Shown here: piece after piece, positions 17,535-27,171 of the stretch
How positions within the stretch are numbered: the stretch's first letter is position 1
Layout: every line of letters begins with the position of its first letter
Assembly (NCBI GenBank): GCA_025041175.1
Contig: JAKCFJ010000001.1
Span: forward strand, 2,187,526 to 2,251,525
Length of the DNA: 64,000 bases
Source of the DNA: Halobacteriales archaeon YIM A00010
Lineage (GTDB): Archaea; Halobacteriota; Halobacteria; Halobacteriales; Haloarculaceae
Direction of reading: 5' to 3'
The notes under the pieces: generated by a model
The model's database searches: none
What the model saw: only the letters and a program-made list of their open reading frames with translations
What the model was told of the DNA's origin: nothing
Program-made: the position numbers and the translations under genes

Positions 17535-17993
17535 TCAGCGGCGCTGTTCGTCGTCGTGGACCAAGCCGATCCGACGACGGAGGCGGGCGTAGCCGTGTCG
17601 CCAGACCAACCAGTAGCTGACAGGTGATGCAGCGAACATATATACTGGAAGATACACGGCCAGTATGAACGGATCCGGAGGCGTAAGCATACTTGCAGCA
17701 ATGAAGCCACTAACAACCGCAAGTCCTAGCGTGCCCACAACCCGTTCACGCCGTGAGGCTGGCTCCGACCGGCCACCGATTCGGTGGCGATACAGTAGGT
17801 ATCCGAGCGGAAGGAGGGGAACAGACAAACTCCCGATCGCCCAGACCACCGCCGAGTCACTCGTGCGCTCGGTGGCATCGAGATACACCCAGTACGCAAA
17901 ACACAGCCCCCCCACCTGAAGCAGCAGAATGGTACTGATAAATAGGATTTTGGAACGCAAACCGACCCCGTGAAACACCTGCATCACAGACAT
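17535..17993 (-). CDS. Hypothetical membrane protein
   Basis: A 152-residue protein with about four membrane segments: a first helix after the N-terminus (ILFISTILLLQVGGLCFAYW), one at VVWAIGSLSVPLLPLGYLLY, one at LGLAVVSGFIAASML and a last at AVYLPVYMFAASPVSYWL. Basic loops and a basic C-terminal tail lie between and after them. The ATG at 17993 is used; another ATG 9 bp later is possible. No family recognised. It faces the damaged acetyltransferase gene. Confidence 0.55.
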   Translation of the reverse strand: MSVMQVFHGVGLRSKILFISTILLLQVGGLCFAYWVYLDATERTSDSAVVWAIGSLSVPLLPLGYLLYRHRIGGRSEPASRRERVVGTLGLAVVSGFIAASMLTPPDPFILAVYLPVYMFAASPVSYWLVWRHGYARLRRRIGLVHDDEQRR

Positions 17994-18241
17994 GAATACC
18001 GTGAATTGTAATAGTGATGTAATACATTTTATGATAGATGGGTTTCGACCAGCAGAGTGCGTCCCGACTAGCGTGAATATGTCTGTAGACGTGCCGAAAG
18101 GTAACCGATATCGATACTCCCCAATACCGGTTTCCGCTCCCACCGATGTACGCGACCCCGACGTGACTCTCGCTGCCCCACATTGCGGCAAGACACACTC
18201 TGAGACGAACGTTTTTACTCGTAGAAATTTATTGTCAAATA

Positions 18242-19042
18242 ATGAAATTTTCTGCACAGATCGGCATCTGGACCGACTACGAGCACATCGAGCGCGAAGG
18301 CGTTGCCGAGGTCATCACCAAGGCTGGCGAGACAGGAGTCGATGGGATCGAGATTTTCTCTCAGCACCTCGCGTACTATCACGACAGACCCACCGACCTC
18401 GCGACCGAACTGGCCGCTGCTGGGTTGGACCTGTCGGGCGTTTACTTCAACGTCGACTACGAGGACGCCGACGAATACGTCGAGGAAGCCGAGCAACTTG
18501 CCAAGACGCTCGCCGCTGTTGACGGTGACTACCTGATCGTGGGTGCTGGGCCGGACCTGGACGACGATGTGACGCCCACCACGGCGGATTTCGAGGCCAT
18601 GGCCGACATGCTCAATCGAATCGCGGCTCGATCCGGTTTCCACGGGATCGGGACGGTTATCCACCCCCATCGTGGACAGCTGGTCGAGACGCCCGAACAC
18701 CTCGAATCACTGCTGGCGGCCGGACTCAATCGAGAGGCTGTCGGCCTCTGTCCCCACGCCACCCACCAGTTCGCAGTCGGTGCAGACCCCTACACCATTT
18801 ACGAAGATCACGCCGACTGGGTGCGGTATCTTCATGTGAGCGACGCCACGGAGAACGCCGATGGTGAACTCATGGGCGAGGGGGTCCTTGATCAGCACCG
18901 CCTGCACGACCCGCTGTTCGAGGCGGGTTACGACGGGTGGGTCGTCGTCGAGGGGCGCACCGACCACACGACAACCGCCGAATACGTCGATCACGCGCTA
19001 GCGTACGTCCGCGACGAGTTCGCTGGAACGGGACGGGAGTGA
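18242..19042 (+). CDS. Sugar phosphate isomerase/epimerase (xylose isomerase-like TIM barrel)
   Basis: A 266-residue TIM-barrel protein of the AP endonuclease 2/IolE-like group. Visible marks are an N-terminal strand MKFSAQIGIWTDYE, GVDGIEIFSQH, IHPHRGQLVETPEHLESLL, the metal-type GLCPHATHQFAVGAD with Asp and His, YLHVSDATE, and a C-terminal WVVVEGRTDH Glu. Enzymes of this group isomerise or dehydrate sugars and inositols with one metal ion. It is followed after 5 bp by an Idh/MocA oxidoreductase, the usual partner, so a two-gene sugar operon is likely. A TTTTTA box about 28 bp upstream could be the promoter. Confidence 0.82.
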   Translation: MKFSAQIGIWTDYEHIEREGVAEVITKAGETGVDGIEIFSQHLAYYHDRPTDLATELAAAGLDLSGVYFNVDYEDADEYVEEAEQLAKTLAAVDGDYLIVGAGPDLDDDVTPTTADFEAMADMLNRIAARSGFHGIGTVIHPHRGQLVETPEHLESLLAAGLNREAVGLCPHATHQFAVGADPYTIYEDHADWVRYLHVSDATENADGELMGEGVLDQHRLHDPLFEAGYDGWVVVEGRTDHTTTAEYVDHALAYVRDEFAGTGRE

Positions 19043-19047
19043 GTCCG

Positions 19048-20061
19048 ATGTCCGGAAACGACTACGGTGTGGGCGTTATCGGCACAGGCATCATCTGGGA
19101 CCGCGGCCACTGGCCAGCGATTCAGCAGTTAGACAACGTCACCGTCCGGGCCGTCCACGACATTGATGACGAGCGCAAGCAGGAAGTGGCGGCAGAGGCT
19201 GGCGCTACCGCAGTCGACGACGCCGAGAAAATCTTCGCCAACGATGCGATAGATATCGTTGCCCTTCTCACGCCACCGTTCGCTCGCGTCGACTACGTCA
19301 AGCGAGCCTGCAACGCAGGAAAACACCTGATGGCCGAGAAGCCGCTGGCTCGAACGCTCGAAGACGCACTAACCATCCACGATGCCGTCCGCGAGAGCGG
19401 CGTGGAGTGTTTCGTCCCGTTTGGAAGGACCTCCAGCGCGACCATGACGGACGCTGTCGAGATAATCGACTCCGAGTTGATCGGTGAGCCGAGGGTCTTC
19501 TCCCACAGTAGCCTCTCGACGCCGTACAGTTGGGTCCCGCTCGATCATTGGATGCACACGATGGAGCAAAGCGGGGGACCGATCTTCGATTACTCGATCC
19601 ACTACATCGACTTCGCTCGGGCATGCATGGACACGGAGGCAGAGGCAGTAAGCTACAACGGGCGTGCCACGACTGGGCGCGTGGACAGCGATGACCACGC
19701 GACACTCTCGATCTTTTACGACGACGGCCGCCTCGGCGAGTTCACGAAGTCGTGGGCCTACCCTCCAGGCGTCGACCGCTGGAACCAAGGAACCGAGATC
19801 ATCTGCGAAGAGGGCGTCATCGTCCTTGGCTCGGACCTCACTGTTCACACGCCCGACGGCACGTGGACGTTCGACGCCGACGAGAACCGCGCTGGCCGGG
19901 AGCGGACCTACCGCAATCTGATCGCTGGTATCGAGAACGGCGACGTCCTCCTCGCTGACGAGACCGACGGTCTACGAGCGATCGAGATCCTCGACGCCGC
20001 ACTCACATCGCGCGAACGCGGCGAGCGCGTTCCCGTCGAATTACATCGCACTGGCGACTAA
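19048..20061 (+). CDS. Gfo/Idh/MocA family oxidoreductase
   Basis: A 337-residue NAD(P)-dependent sugar or inositol dehydrogenase. It has an N-terminal Rossmann fold (GVGVIGTGIIWDRGHWP), AEKPLAR with the conserved Glu-Lys-Pro of the family at about residue 97, and PIFDYSIHYIDFARA with the catalytic His region in the C-terminal beta-sheet domain. The ATG at 19048 sits 5 bp after the stop of the TIM-barrel isomerase, implying coupled translation. The pair probably converts one cyclitol or sugar; the substrate is not evident. Confidence 0.82.
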   Translation: MSGNDYGVGVIGTGIIWDRGHWPAIQQLDNVTVRAVHDIDDERKQEVAAEAGATAVDDAEKIFANDAIDIVALLTPPFARVDYVKRACNAGKHLMAEKPLARTLEDALTIHDAVRESGVECFVPFGRTSSATMTDAVEIIDSELIGEPRVFSHSSLSTPYSWVPLDHWMHTMEQSGGPIFDYSIHYIDFARACMDTEAEAVSYNGRATTGRVDSDDHATLSIFYDDGRLGEFTKSWAYPPGVDRWNQGTEIICEEGVIVLGSDLTVHTPDGTWTFDADENRAGRERTYRNLIAGIENGDVLLADETDGLRAIEILDAALTSRERGERVPVELHRTGD

Positions 20062-20216
20062 GCGTCCCATTCCGTAGCTCGCTGGCTCGGATGAAGCAGA
20101 CCGAGAACCCCGACCAAAACGCCGACAATCAACGTCATAAAACCGATCGTGGACGTTACACTCCAAGCAGGAATCAAAAATCCCCCAGCGACGGTACGGA
20201 GTGGTCCGAGTGACAT
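20058..20216 (-). CDS. Small membrane protein, 3' overlap with oxidoreductase
   Basis: A 52-residue protein with hydrophobic segments (about residues 9-20 and 21-41) and a polar end. It overlaps the convergent oxidoreductase gene by 4 bp at the stop codons. The ATG at 20216 is chosen; an in-frame start at 20258 is possible. No family recognised, and the call rests mainly on the hydrophobic pattern. Confidence 0.45.
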   Translation of the reverse strand: MSLGPLRTVAGGFLIPAWSVTSTIGFMTLIVGVLVGVLGLLHPSQRATEWDA

Positions 20217-20440
20217 GTCCGATTCACGGCTGACGTTGCTACCACATGGATAAACCAATTTCCGATGGAGGAAACAGGCGTGAGTGCGTGTCGATTCGGG
20301 CCGGTCATGACGATACTACCGTTGTGGCTGCAAACTGAACTGATCATGGCTCATAGGAAAGCACCGACGAGGAAGCCCACGGTTACGCAACCGAGTGAGC
20401 GAAAGGTTGTTATCGATTCCACAGAATAGATAATACTGTG

Positions 20441-21109
20441 ATGGCTGGATCATCAGTGCATGGGGACCGGCCAGCTGGTTCTCAAACGGACTTCACGACC
20501 GTGACGGAGTTGCTCGCCCGACCACGCCTCGCACATCTCTATACGGAGCTTCTGAAGCGGGACGAGTGGACGGCCACACGATCGCTCAGCGAGACGAGCG
20601 TGTTCTCCCAATCGACGGTGTACGACGACCTCCATTCCTTGCGCCAGACCGCGCTCGTGGAAGTCCGCGAGGAAGGGCGCGAGCGGCACTACCGGGCGGA
20701 ACCGTTCAAAGTGGGCATCATCACGGCTGGTGAGCCACAGTTGACGACGATCATCCCCACGATTATCGCCGTCATCGGTCAGCAAGTCGCCGACGACGAT
20801 ATCTCCCAATTCGTCGAAGAATACGGTGTCGAACGGTTAATCAACGTGGTCGCGTACGTCAAACCGTACATCGACGGGCGGATGACCGAACGGCTTGCGG
20901 CCCGCGAACTCGATCTTCCGACGATCGTCGGGACGACGATACTGATCGCGCTCGAAGACACGGTTCGAGAGATGCGAGAGATCGATCCGTTTTTCGACGA
21001 TCTCCGGGATGCAACCGAAGACGACGGACGACAGCCATCCCAGGAGATCCAGTTCGACGATAATACCCGTGTCGTGTTCGAGCCCGAGGACACCGACGAA
21101 TCCGAATAG
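20441..21109 (+). CDS. HTH regulator paired with a PIN-domain gene
   Basis: A 222-residue protein with an N-terminal winged helix-turn-helix: LLARPRLAHLYTELLKRDEWTATRSLSETSVFSQSTVYDDLHSLRQTALVEV, where the Ser-Thr-Val-Tyr turn leads into the recognition helix. The C-terminal half is mostly helical and acidic. It ends 2 bp before a PIN-domain ribonuclease-like gene, so the two are almost surely co-transcribed. This fits a regulator/antitoxin plus toxin pair; that is inferred from order and domains. A GTG at 20438 directly precedes the ATG used. Confidence 0.7.
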   Translation: MAGSSVHGDRPAGSQTDFTTVTELLARPRLAHLYTELLKRDEWTATRSLSETSVFSQSTVYDDLHSLRQTALVEVREEGRERHYRAEPFKVGIITAGEPQLTTIIPTIIAVIGQQVADDDISQFVEEYGVERLINVVAYVKPYIDGRMTERLAARELDLPTIVGTTILIALEDTVREMREIDPFFDDLRDATEDDGRQPSQEIQFDDNTRVVFEPEDTDESE

Positions 21110-21111
21110 CG

Positions 21112-21636
21112 ATGGTCGATCTGTCTCCGACGACGACGTACCTCGCGGATGCGAACCTGTTTATCCGGGCAGGGACGCCGAATCGACCGGCTGCACAGGC
21201 GCTGCGCGCGTTTTTCGTACGCGAACCGTGGACGCTGGTGATCCACCCTGCCGTCGCCACCGAGCTGACCCACGAGACGAGAACGTATCCTCGACACCGG
21301 ACCCTCCAACGGGCGATCGAGGAAGGCTGGGCGACGATGGCGACCGTTCCCGACGATCCGATGGCATCCCTCGAGAAGCGGGCCAGAACATGTATCGCTG
21401 CAAAGACGAACCGATCACCATCTGCGATCGAAAACACGGATATCCAACTCGTCGTGCTGGCTGCCGACCGGCTCGAACGCGGTATCGATACCGATATCGG
21501 CGTCATCACCAACGACATTGCGGCCGGCACCTGCTTCGACAGCGTGCTCACCGACGCTGGTTACGAACGATCGGAGTACATCGATGCGAAGCAGTTCCTC
21601 ACGAGGCTCCGCGACTGGCATACAGCAAACGCGTGA
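21112..21636 (+). CDS. PIN-domain protein (putative toxin ribonuclease)
   Basis: A 174-residue protein with the PIN fold: TTYLADANLFIRAG at the N-terminus has the first catalytic Asp, AVATELTHE the acidic Glu, NTDIQLVVLAADRL the third acidic residue and VITNDIAAG the last Asp region. PIN proteins are Mg-dependent RNases, often VapC-type toxins. It is longer than a classical VapC (about 130). The upstream HTH gene ends 2 bp before it. The Asp in the last motif fits a working site. Target RNA unknown. Confidence 0.72.
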   Translation: MVDLSPTTTYLADANLFIRAGTPNRPAAQALRAFFVREPWTLVIHPAVATELTHETRTYPRHRTLQRAIEEGWATMATVPDDPMASLEKRARTCIAAKTNRSPSAIENTDIQLVVLAADRLERGIDTDIGVITNDIAAGTCFDSVLTDAGYERSEYIDAKQFLTRLRDWHTANA

Positions 21637-21741
21637 TAGTCATGTTCGCCTTTACCTGATTTCAACCCCAGCAGACAGAAACCATCGACACCTCGTATCC
21701 GAGGCCGAAGCTATATCTCGGTGCCCCCGTCGCCTGTTGGC

Positions 21742-22842
21742 ATGCGAATAACGGGCGTCACCCAGCACCACATCGAGCACGCGATGGACGAGCCGTTTCA
21801 CCCGACGTGGATCCCGGGCTACCCACAAGCGACCCACGAGGCAGAGCTGTTCGAGATCGAGACCGACGAGGGGATCACGGGCATTGCAGCCAGTCCGAGC
21901 TTCGCGGGTGGGCTGAACTACGAGGACCAGCTGTCGTACTTCCTGTTGGGCGAGGATCCCCACAACGTCGAGGGGATCCTCCGAAAGCTCGAGGGGTTCA
22001 ACCTCGTCGGGCCGCGCCCGTGGCACGTCGAACACGCGTTGTGGGACATCATCGGCAAGGACGCGGGCAAACCGGTGTACGAGCTGTTGGGCGCGGAAAG
22101 CCGTGAAATTCCGGTGTACGCCAGCACCGGACAACTGATCGACGCAGACGAACGCATCGACTACGTCGAGGAGCGCGTGAGCGAGGGGTACGAGGCGGTG
22201 AAGCTGCGGGTCACCGAACCCGAACACATCGAGATCGTGCGGGCGGTACGAGAAGCGTTTCCCGAGCTGACGCTGATGGTCGACGCGAACAAGGGGTGGG
22301 CGGTCCGGGTGATGGAAGAAGAACGCCAGTGGTCGTTTGCCGATGCGCTAACGTTCGCCCGCGAGCTGGAGGAGATCGGCAACGTTGCGTGGCTCGAAGA
22401 GCCGCTTCCCCGCCACGACTTCGAGGGGTACGCCCGGCTCCGGCAAGCGACCGACGTGCCGATCGCCGGTGGGGAGTTTAATAATGGGCAGTGGCAGCTC
22501 CGGGAACACCTCACCCACGACTCGCTCGACGTTCTCCAGCCCGACGCCGCGCTCGCAACCGGCATCAAACGGGCCACCGAGACCGCCGCGATGGCACGCC
22601 AACACGGCGTGGAGTTCGTGCCACACACGTGGACCAACGGGCTGGGCTTCGTCGCAAACCTCCACGTGATGACCGCCGCCGGCAGTCCGTGGTGTGAGTT
22701 CTCGATCGACCCGCCGTGGACGCCGGCAGTCCGGGATTTCCTCCTCACTGAGACGGTCGAACACGACAGTGGTCACATCACCGCGCCCGACGGTCCAGGA
22801 CTCGGCGTCGAACTCGAGAGAAGTGTGCTCGAAGATCCGTAA
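21742..22842 (+). CDS. Mandelate racemase/muconate lactonizing family enzyme
   Basis: An enolase-superfamily enzyme of 366 residues. A capping domain precedes the barrel. The barrel shows EAVKLRV (catalytic Lys strand), VDANKGW (first metal Asp), VAWLEEPL (second metal Glu), PIAGGEFNN (third metal Glu) and EFVPHTWTNGLG with the His. Such enzymes abstract a proton next to a carboxylate, often in sugar-acid dehydration or racemisation. The substrate is uncertain. The ATG at 21742 gives the family start. It is not near the other enolase-type genes at 49.5 and 56 kb. Confidence 0.82.
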   Translation: MRITGVTQHHIEHAMDEPFHPTWIPGYPQATHEAELFEIETDEGITGIAASPSFAGGLNYEDQLSYFLLGEDPHNVEGILRKLEGFNLVGPRPWHVEHALWDIIGKDAGKPVYELLGAESREIPVYASTGQLIDADERIDYVEERVSEGYEAVKLRVTEPEHIEIVRAVREAFPELTLMVDANKGWAVRVMEEERQWSFADALTFARELEEIGNVAWLEEPLPRHDFEGYARLRQATDVPIAGGEFNNGQWQLREHLTHDSLDVLQPDAALATGIKRATETAAMARQHGVEFVPHTWTNGLGFVANLHVMTAAGSPWCEFSIDPPWTPAVRDFLLTETVEHDSGHITAPDGPGLGVELERSVLEDP

Positions 22843-22925
22843 CACCCGAGATTCGATTACAGAAATCGAAAAGAAATGTGGCTCGACCGAAGAAGTGTTT
22901 TGCCTGGGGTTCTTCGGTTGAACTA

Positions 22926-24170
22926 ATGAAAGCGAGCACCACCGACCCGCTGGACACCGAGCGCATCAGAGCGGACTTTCCAGTCCTCCAGCGGGAGATC
23001 GACGGCACACAGCTCGTGTATCTCGACAACGCCGCGACCAGTCAGACGCCCGAGCCGGTCATCGACACGATCGCGGAGTACTACCGGACGTACAACGCAA
23101 ACGTTCACCGCGGGCTTCACCAGCTGAGCCAGGAGGCCTCGGTCGCCTACGAGGAGGCCCACGACCGGGTCGCCGAGTTCATCGGCGCGTCGGGCGGGCG
23201 CGAGGAGATCGTCTTCACGAAAAACACTACCGAGGCAATGAACCTCGTCGCCTACGCGTGGGGACTCGCCGAGCTCGGTCCCGGCGATGAGATCGTTCTG
23301 ACCCAGATGGAACACCACTCCTCGCTGGTCACGTGGCAACAGATCGGCAAAAAGACCGGCGCGGAGGTGAACTACATCCGGATCGACGAGGACGGCTACC
23401 TCGATATGGATCACGCGCGCGAGCTGATCACCGACGACACGGCGATGGTGAGCGTCGCCCACGTCTCGAACACGCTGGGGACGGTGAATCCGGTCGCAGA
23501 CCTCGCTGATGTCGCCCACGACCACGGCGCGTACATCTTCGTGGACGGTGCCCAATCGGTGCCCCACCAGCCGGTCGACGTGGAGGCGATCGACGCCGAT
23601 TTCTTCGCGTTCTCGGGACACAAAATGTGCGGCCCAACGGGCGTCGGCGTGTTGTACGGCAAGCGCGAGCTGCTCGAATCGATGCAGCCGTACCTCTACG
23701 GCGGCTCGATGGTCCGGAAAGTGACCTACGAGGAAACGACGTTCGAAGAACTGCCGTGGAAGTTCGAGGGAGGAACGCCGGTCATCAGCCAAGGCATCGC
23801 GCTCGCGGCCGCGTGTGATTATCTCGACGAAATCGGACTAGAACGCATCCAGCGCCACGAGCACGCACTCGCACAGTACGCCTACGACCGGCTCACCGAG
23901 TTCGACGACATCACGGTGTACGGCCCGCCCGGCGACGACCGGGGGGGGCTTGTCTCCTTTAACCTCGACTCCGTCCACGCACACGACCTCTCAAGCATCC
24001 TCAACGACCACGCGGTCGCTATTCGCGCGGGCGATCACTGCACCCAGCCGCTCCACGACACGCTCGGCACCGCAGCCTCGGCGCGGGCGTCGTTTTACCT
24101 CTACAACACCCGCGAGGAAATCGACTCACTCATCGAGGGGATCGACGACGCGCGCACGCTGTTCGCGTGA
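22926..24170 (+). CDS. sufS: Cysteine desulfurase SufS
   Basis: A PLP enzyme of 414 residues that takes sulfur from Cys for iron-sulfur cluster assembly. Marks of the SufS group are YLDNAATSQTP, THR-like region NANVHRGLH, QMEHHSSLV, the PLP Lys in SGHKMCGPTG (Lys233) and the persulfide Cys in RAGDHCTQPLH (Cys372). The SufU gene follows after 103 bp on the same strand, and the two act together. The ATG at 22926 is used because the 16 codons upstream in frame are not conserved. Confidence 0.95.
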   Translation: MKASTTDPLDTERIRADFPVLQREIDGTQLVYLDNAATSQTPEPVIDTIAEYYRTYNANVHRGLHQLSQEASVAYEEAHDRVAEFIGASGGREEIVFTKNTTEAMNLVAYAWGLAELGPGDEIVLTQMEHHSSLVTWQQIGKKTGAEVNYIRIDEDGYLDMDHARELITDDTAMVSVAHVSNTLGTVNPVADLADVAHDHGAYIFVDGAQSVPHQPVDVEAIDADFFAFSGHKMCGPTGVGVLYGKRELLESMQPYLYGGSMVRKVTYEETTFEELPWKFEGGTPVISQGIALAAACDYLDEIGLERIQRHEHALAQYAYDRLTEFDDITVYGPPGDDRGGLVSFNLDSVHAHDLSSILNDHAVAIRAGDHCTQPLHDTLGTAASARASFYLYNTREEIDSLIEGIDDARTLFA

Positions 24171-24273
24171 ACAGCCGCGAACGAGAGCGAACCCTTCGGA
24201 CGCGATCGGTGTGCCATGACACAAAATCACTCACGATACGTTTTTCCGGCTTTACGTCCTATCGAAGACAACG

Positions 24274-24690
24274 ATGGGACTGGGCTCCGATATGTATCGC
24301 CAGCAGATTCTCGATCACTACAAGAATCCCCGTAACTACGGTGAACTCGAGGATCCGACGTTTTCACACACTGGCGAAAACCCGACTTGTGGCGACACGA
24401 TCCGGATCGATATCGTGCTCGCGGACGACGAGGAAACGATCGAACGAGTGGCGTTCTCCGGGGACGGCTGTGCGATCAGTCAGGCCAGCGCCTCGCTGCT
24501 CACCGAACAGCTCCGCGGAATGACGCTTACCGAACTCCACGAACTCGACCGCGACGATGTGATCGACATGCTCGGCGTCGAGATCAGCCCGATGCGCGTC
24601 AAATGCGCCGTACTCGCCGAGAAAGTCGCACAGGACGGCGCGAAGATCCACACCGGCGAGTTCGAGATCGACACCACGCAAACCGAATAG
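24274..24690 (+). CDS. sufU: SufU-type iron-sulfur assembly protein
   Basis: A 138-residue protein of the IscU/SufU family. It keeps three Cys ligands (Cys39 in NPTCGD, Cys66 in GDGCAIS, Cys111 in VKCAVLA). The N-terminus MYRQQILDHYKNPRNYG is the family signature. SufU accepts sulfur from SufS through a zinc-bound site or acts as scaffold. The insert between Cys66 and Cys111 typical of SufU is visible. It follows SufS closely. The other SUF genes (sufBCD) are not in the window. Confidence 0.93.
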   Translation: MGLGSDMYRQQILDHYKNPRNYGELEDPTFSHTGENPTCGDTIRIDIVLADDEETIERVAFSGDGCAISQASASLLTEQLRGMTLTELHELDRDDVIDMLGVEISPMRVKCAVLAEKVAQDGAKIHTGEFEIDTTQTE

Positions 24691-24886
24691 TTCACTCATC
24701 GAAACGTTCTGTTCCGAATCAGTTGCGTTAAGACACGTCTGTAGCGGCCAGAAGATCTATGCAGCATCCAAAAATCATATTCAATAATGGTGGAACGAAC
24801 CATCCAATGTATTTACTGAATGGAGGTAGTTTTCTCATCCACGAAACGGCGTTCGACACGACCGATCGGCAACGGGAGGGCTGTCG

Positions 24887-25978
24887 ATGAAGCGTCGAAC
24901 GTTCGCCCTTCTGTTGGCGGCCGGCCTTGCGGGCTGTAGCACCCAGAGCGAGGAGGAACCGCCGGAGACAGCCGGGCCAGGAGCCGAGACGAAAACGCCA
25001 ACGGAATCCGAACGGACGACCACCCCGCCGGAGTCACCGGCACAAACCACGGGAGTGAGCGCCACGGACACCCCATCAGACTCCGGGATGGAGATCGACG
25101 GCGTAGCGGTCCGCCGACAGGAGACGTCGCTTCAGGAAGTGTCCTACGACGAACGGCCGACAATCTTCGTCAACCGGTGGAAAGAGCCGTCGTGTCGGTT
25201 CAACGTGTCGGAAGTCGATTCCCTCCCAAACCTCCAGAAGACCACGATCAACGGGGAGCAAGGACACATGCCGGTACGGACATCGCGGTCGATCATGAAG
25301 CTGCTCTACTGCTACCGCCAACTCGACCGGGAGTCCTACCTCGAGAAGGCGATCGAGATATCCGACGCGTATCTGGACGCTGCCACCCGAAACGACGGGG
25401 CGCTGTATTTTCCCTACACGATGAAAAAAGGCGGCGCTGGCGTGACGCTCATCCCGCCGTGGTACTCGGCGCTCACCCAGGGCACGTCGCTGTCGGCGTA
25501 TCTCAGGCTGCACGAAGCGACGGGCGAGAAACAGTACCGGGAGACGGCCGACGCGGTGTACGAGAGCTTCCGGTCGCTCAAGCGTTCGACCGATGGGCCG
25601 TGGACCACGATGGTCGACGAGGAAGGGTATCTCTGGTTCGAGGAGTACCCCCACGACCCGCCGACGCACGTGCTCAACGGCTTTCTCACCGGACTGTGGG
25701 GGGCGTACGAGTACTGGCTGCTCACCAAGGACAACGACAGCCGAGCGCTGGTAGAAGCGGCGATCACCACGATCAAACAGTACGTTGAGGAGTTCCGCGA
25801 GCCGGGTGAGGTGAGCTGGTACGCGCTCAACCGCGGCTACCGGGGCAACGAGTTCTACCACGCGATGCACATCCTCCAACTCCGGAAGCTCCACCAGATC
25901 ACCGGCGACCCGTACTTCAAAAAGATATCCGGGACGTTCGAGGAAGATAACCCCGAGGAAGCGGGGATGAGGAAATAG
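24887..25978 (+). CDS. Lipoprotein with glucuronyl C5-epimerase-like domain
   Basis: A lipoprotein of 363 residues: MKRRTFALLL...AGCS with lipobox Cys 17, then a Thr/Pro/Glu-rich linker to about residue 65. The rest resembles the C-terminal domain of D-glucuronyl C5-epimerase, an (alpha/alpha) barrel: PPWYSALTQGTSLSAYLRLHEATG, WFEEYPHDPPTHVLNGFLTGLWGAYEYW and NEFYHAMHILQLRKLHQITGDPYF. That family epimerises uronic acids in polymers. Here it would act outside the cell on glycan, perhaps uronate-containing surface glycans; this is inferred. Confidence 0.75.
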   Translation: MKRRTFALLLAAGLAGCSTQSEEEPPETAGPGAETKTPTESERTTTPPESPAQTTGVSATDTPSDSGMEIDGVAVRRQETSLQEVSYDERPTIFVNRWKEPSCRFNVSEVDSLPNLQKTTINGEQGHMPVRTSRSIMKLLYCYRQLDRESYLEKAIEISDAYLDAATRNDGALYFPYTMKKGGAGVTLIPPWYSALTQGTSLSAYLRLHEATGEKQYRETADAVYESFRSLKRSTDGPWTTMVDEEGYLWFEEYPHDPPTHVLNGFLTGLWGAYEYWLLTKDNDSRALVEAAITTIKQYVEEFREPGEVSWYALNRGYRGNEFYHAMHILQLRKLHQITGDPYFKKISGTFEEDNPEEAGMRK

Positions 25979-25989
25979 AAAGGACGCGA

Positions 25990-27018
25990 CTATTCTGGTT
26001 TCAATCCGTCCCCTTCGACACGCATGACGGACTCGCCGTCGGGGAGGTTCGGCGCGTCGACCAGCTTGACAATGCGCTTGTTCGCCTTGGACTTGCGGAG
26101 GTAGATGCGGAACGTGGATTTGTGGCCGAGGATGTTGCCACCGATGGGTTTCGTGGGATCCCCGAAGAAGGCGTCCGGATTCGATTGGACCTGGTTCGTC
26201 ACCACGACGGCCGCGTTGTACAGGTTACCGACCCGGTCGATGTCGTGGAGGTGTTTGTTGAGCTTCTGCTGTCGGTTGGCCAGCTCTCCGCGGCCGACGT
26301 ACTCCGCTCGGAAGTGAGCGGTGAGCGAATCCACACACAACAGCCGCACGGGGTACTCACTATCTTCGTGTTCGCTCGCGATCTCCTGGGCTTTCTCCGT
26401 GAGCAGGATCTGGTGGTTGGAGTTGAACGCCTTTGCGACGTGAATGTGGTCGAGAAACGTCTCGATCAGTTCGGACAGCGCCTCCTCATCGCCCGGATCG
26501 CCCTCGATTTCCCGGTCGTCCATCGCGGCGGCGATGAGCGGGTCGTCCAACCCACGCACCATCTCGTCGATGCGCTCGGGGCGGAACGTGTCTTCAGAAT
26601 CCACGAAGATGGCGCTCCCGCCCAACCCACCCACCTCCGGCGGAAGCTGGACGTTCACCGACAGCTGGTGGGTGACCTGTGATTTGCCCGCGCCGAACTC
26701 CCCGTACACCTCCGTGATCGACTGGGTCTCGACGCCATCGCCGAGCATCTCGTCCACCTCCGACACCTGGGTTTGGAGCTTCCCGATCCGCTCGCGGCGC
26801 TCGAGCACCGCGGCACCCGTTTCGAATCCGCCGATGTCTGCGGACTCCCGTGCGGCCTGAATGATGTCGTTAGCAGTGCTTTCGCCCACGTCAGCGGTGT
26901 TCGACAGCTCCGCCGGGCTTGCAACCGCGATCCCCTGAAAGGAATCGTACCCGTTCTCCTGCAGCTTCTCCGCCGTCGCCGGACCAACGCCCGGGAGGTT
27001 CTCTAAGTCTGTCGCCAT
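25990..27018 (-). CDS. radA: DNA repair and recombination protein RadA
   Basis: The archaeal RecA/Rad51 strand-exchange ATPase, 342 residues. The N-terminus has helix-hairpin-helix motifs ([15 protein letters not shown]). The core shows Walker [10 protein letters not shown] at about 106-114, Walker B LLCVDSLT and the L2-region sequence [13 protein letters not shown]. The typical RadA ending [11 protein letters not shown] is present. No intein is found in it, though some haloarchaeal radA genes carry one. The ATG at 27018 is used; the frame extends 9 codons upstream. It is transcribed away from a PspAB gene located upstream. Confidence 0.96.
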   Translation of the reverse strand: MATDLENLPGVGPATAEKLQENGYDSFQGIAVASPAELSNTADVGESTANDIIQAARESADIGGFETGAAVLERRERIGKLQTQVSEVDEMLGDGVETQSITEVYGEFGAGKSQVTHQLSVNVQLPPEVGGLGGSAIFVDSEDTFRPERIDEMVRGLDDPLIAAAMDDREIEGDPGDEEALSELIETFLDHIHVAKAFNSNHQILLTEKAQEIASEHEDSEYPVRLLCVDSLTAHFRAEYVGRGELANRQQKLNKHLHDIDRVGNLYNAAVVVTNQVQSNPDAFFGDPTKPIGGNILGHKSTFRIYLRKSKANKRIVKLVDAPNLPDGESVMRVEGDGLKPE

Positions 27019-27171
27019 GGCTGTCCGTTGTTCCCCATCCCTCATAAAAACTCGTTAACACCCTAGTGAAAGTGAAACCATGAGACAGAAGCCGGATGGG
27101 TACAACGAGCGAAAAAACGTCCGAGCAACGAGGGGTCGTTTACCAAATCACAGGCGCTAATGCCCCTTCCC

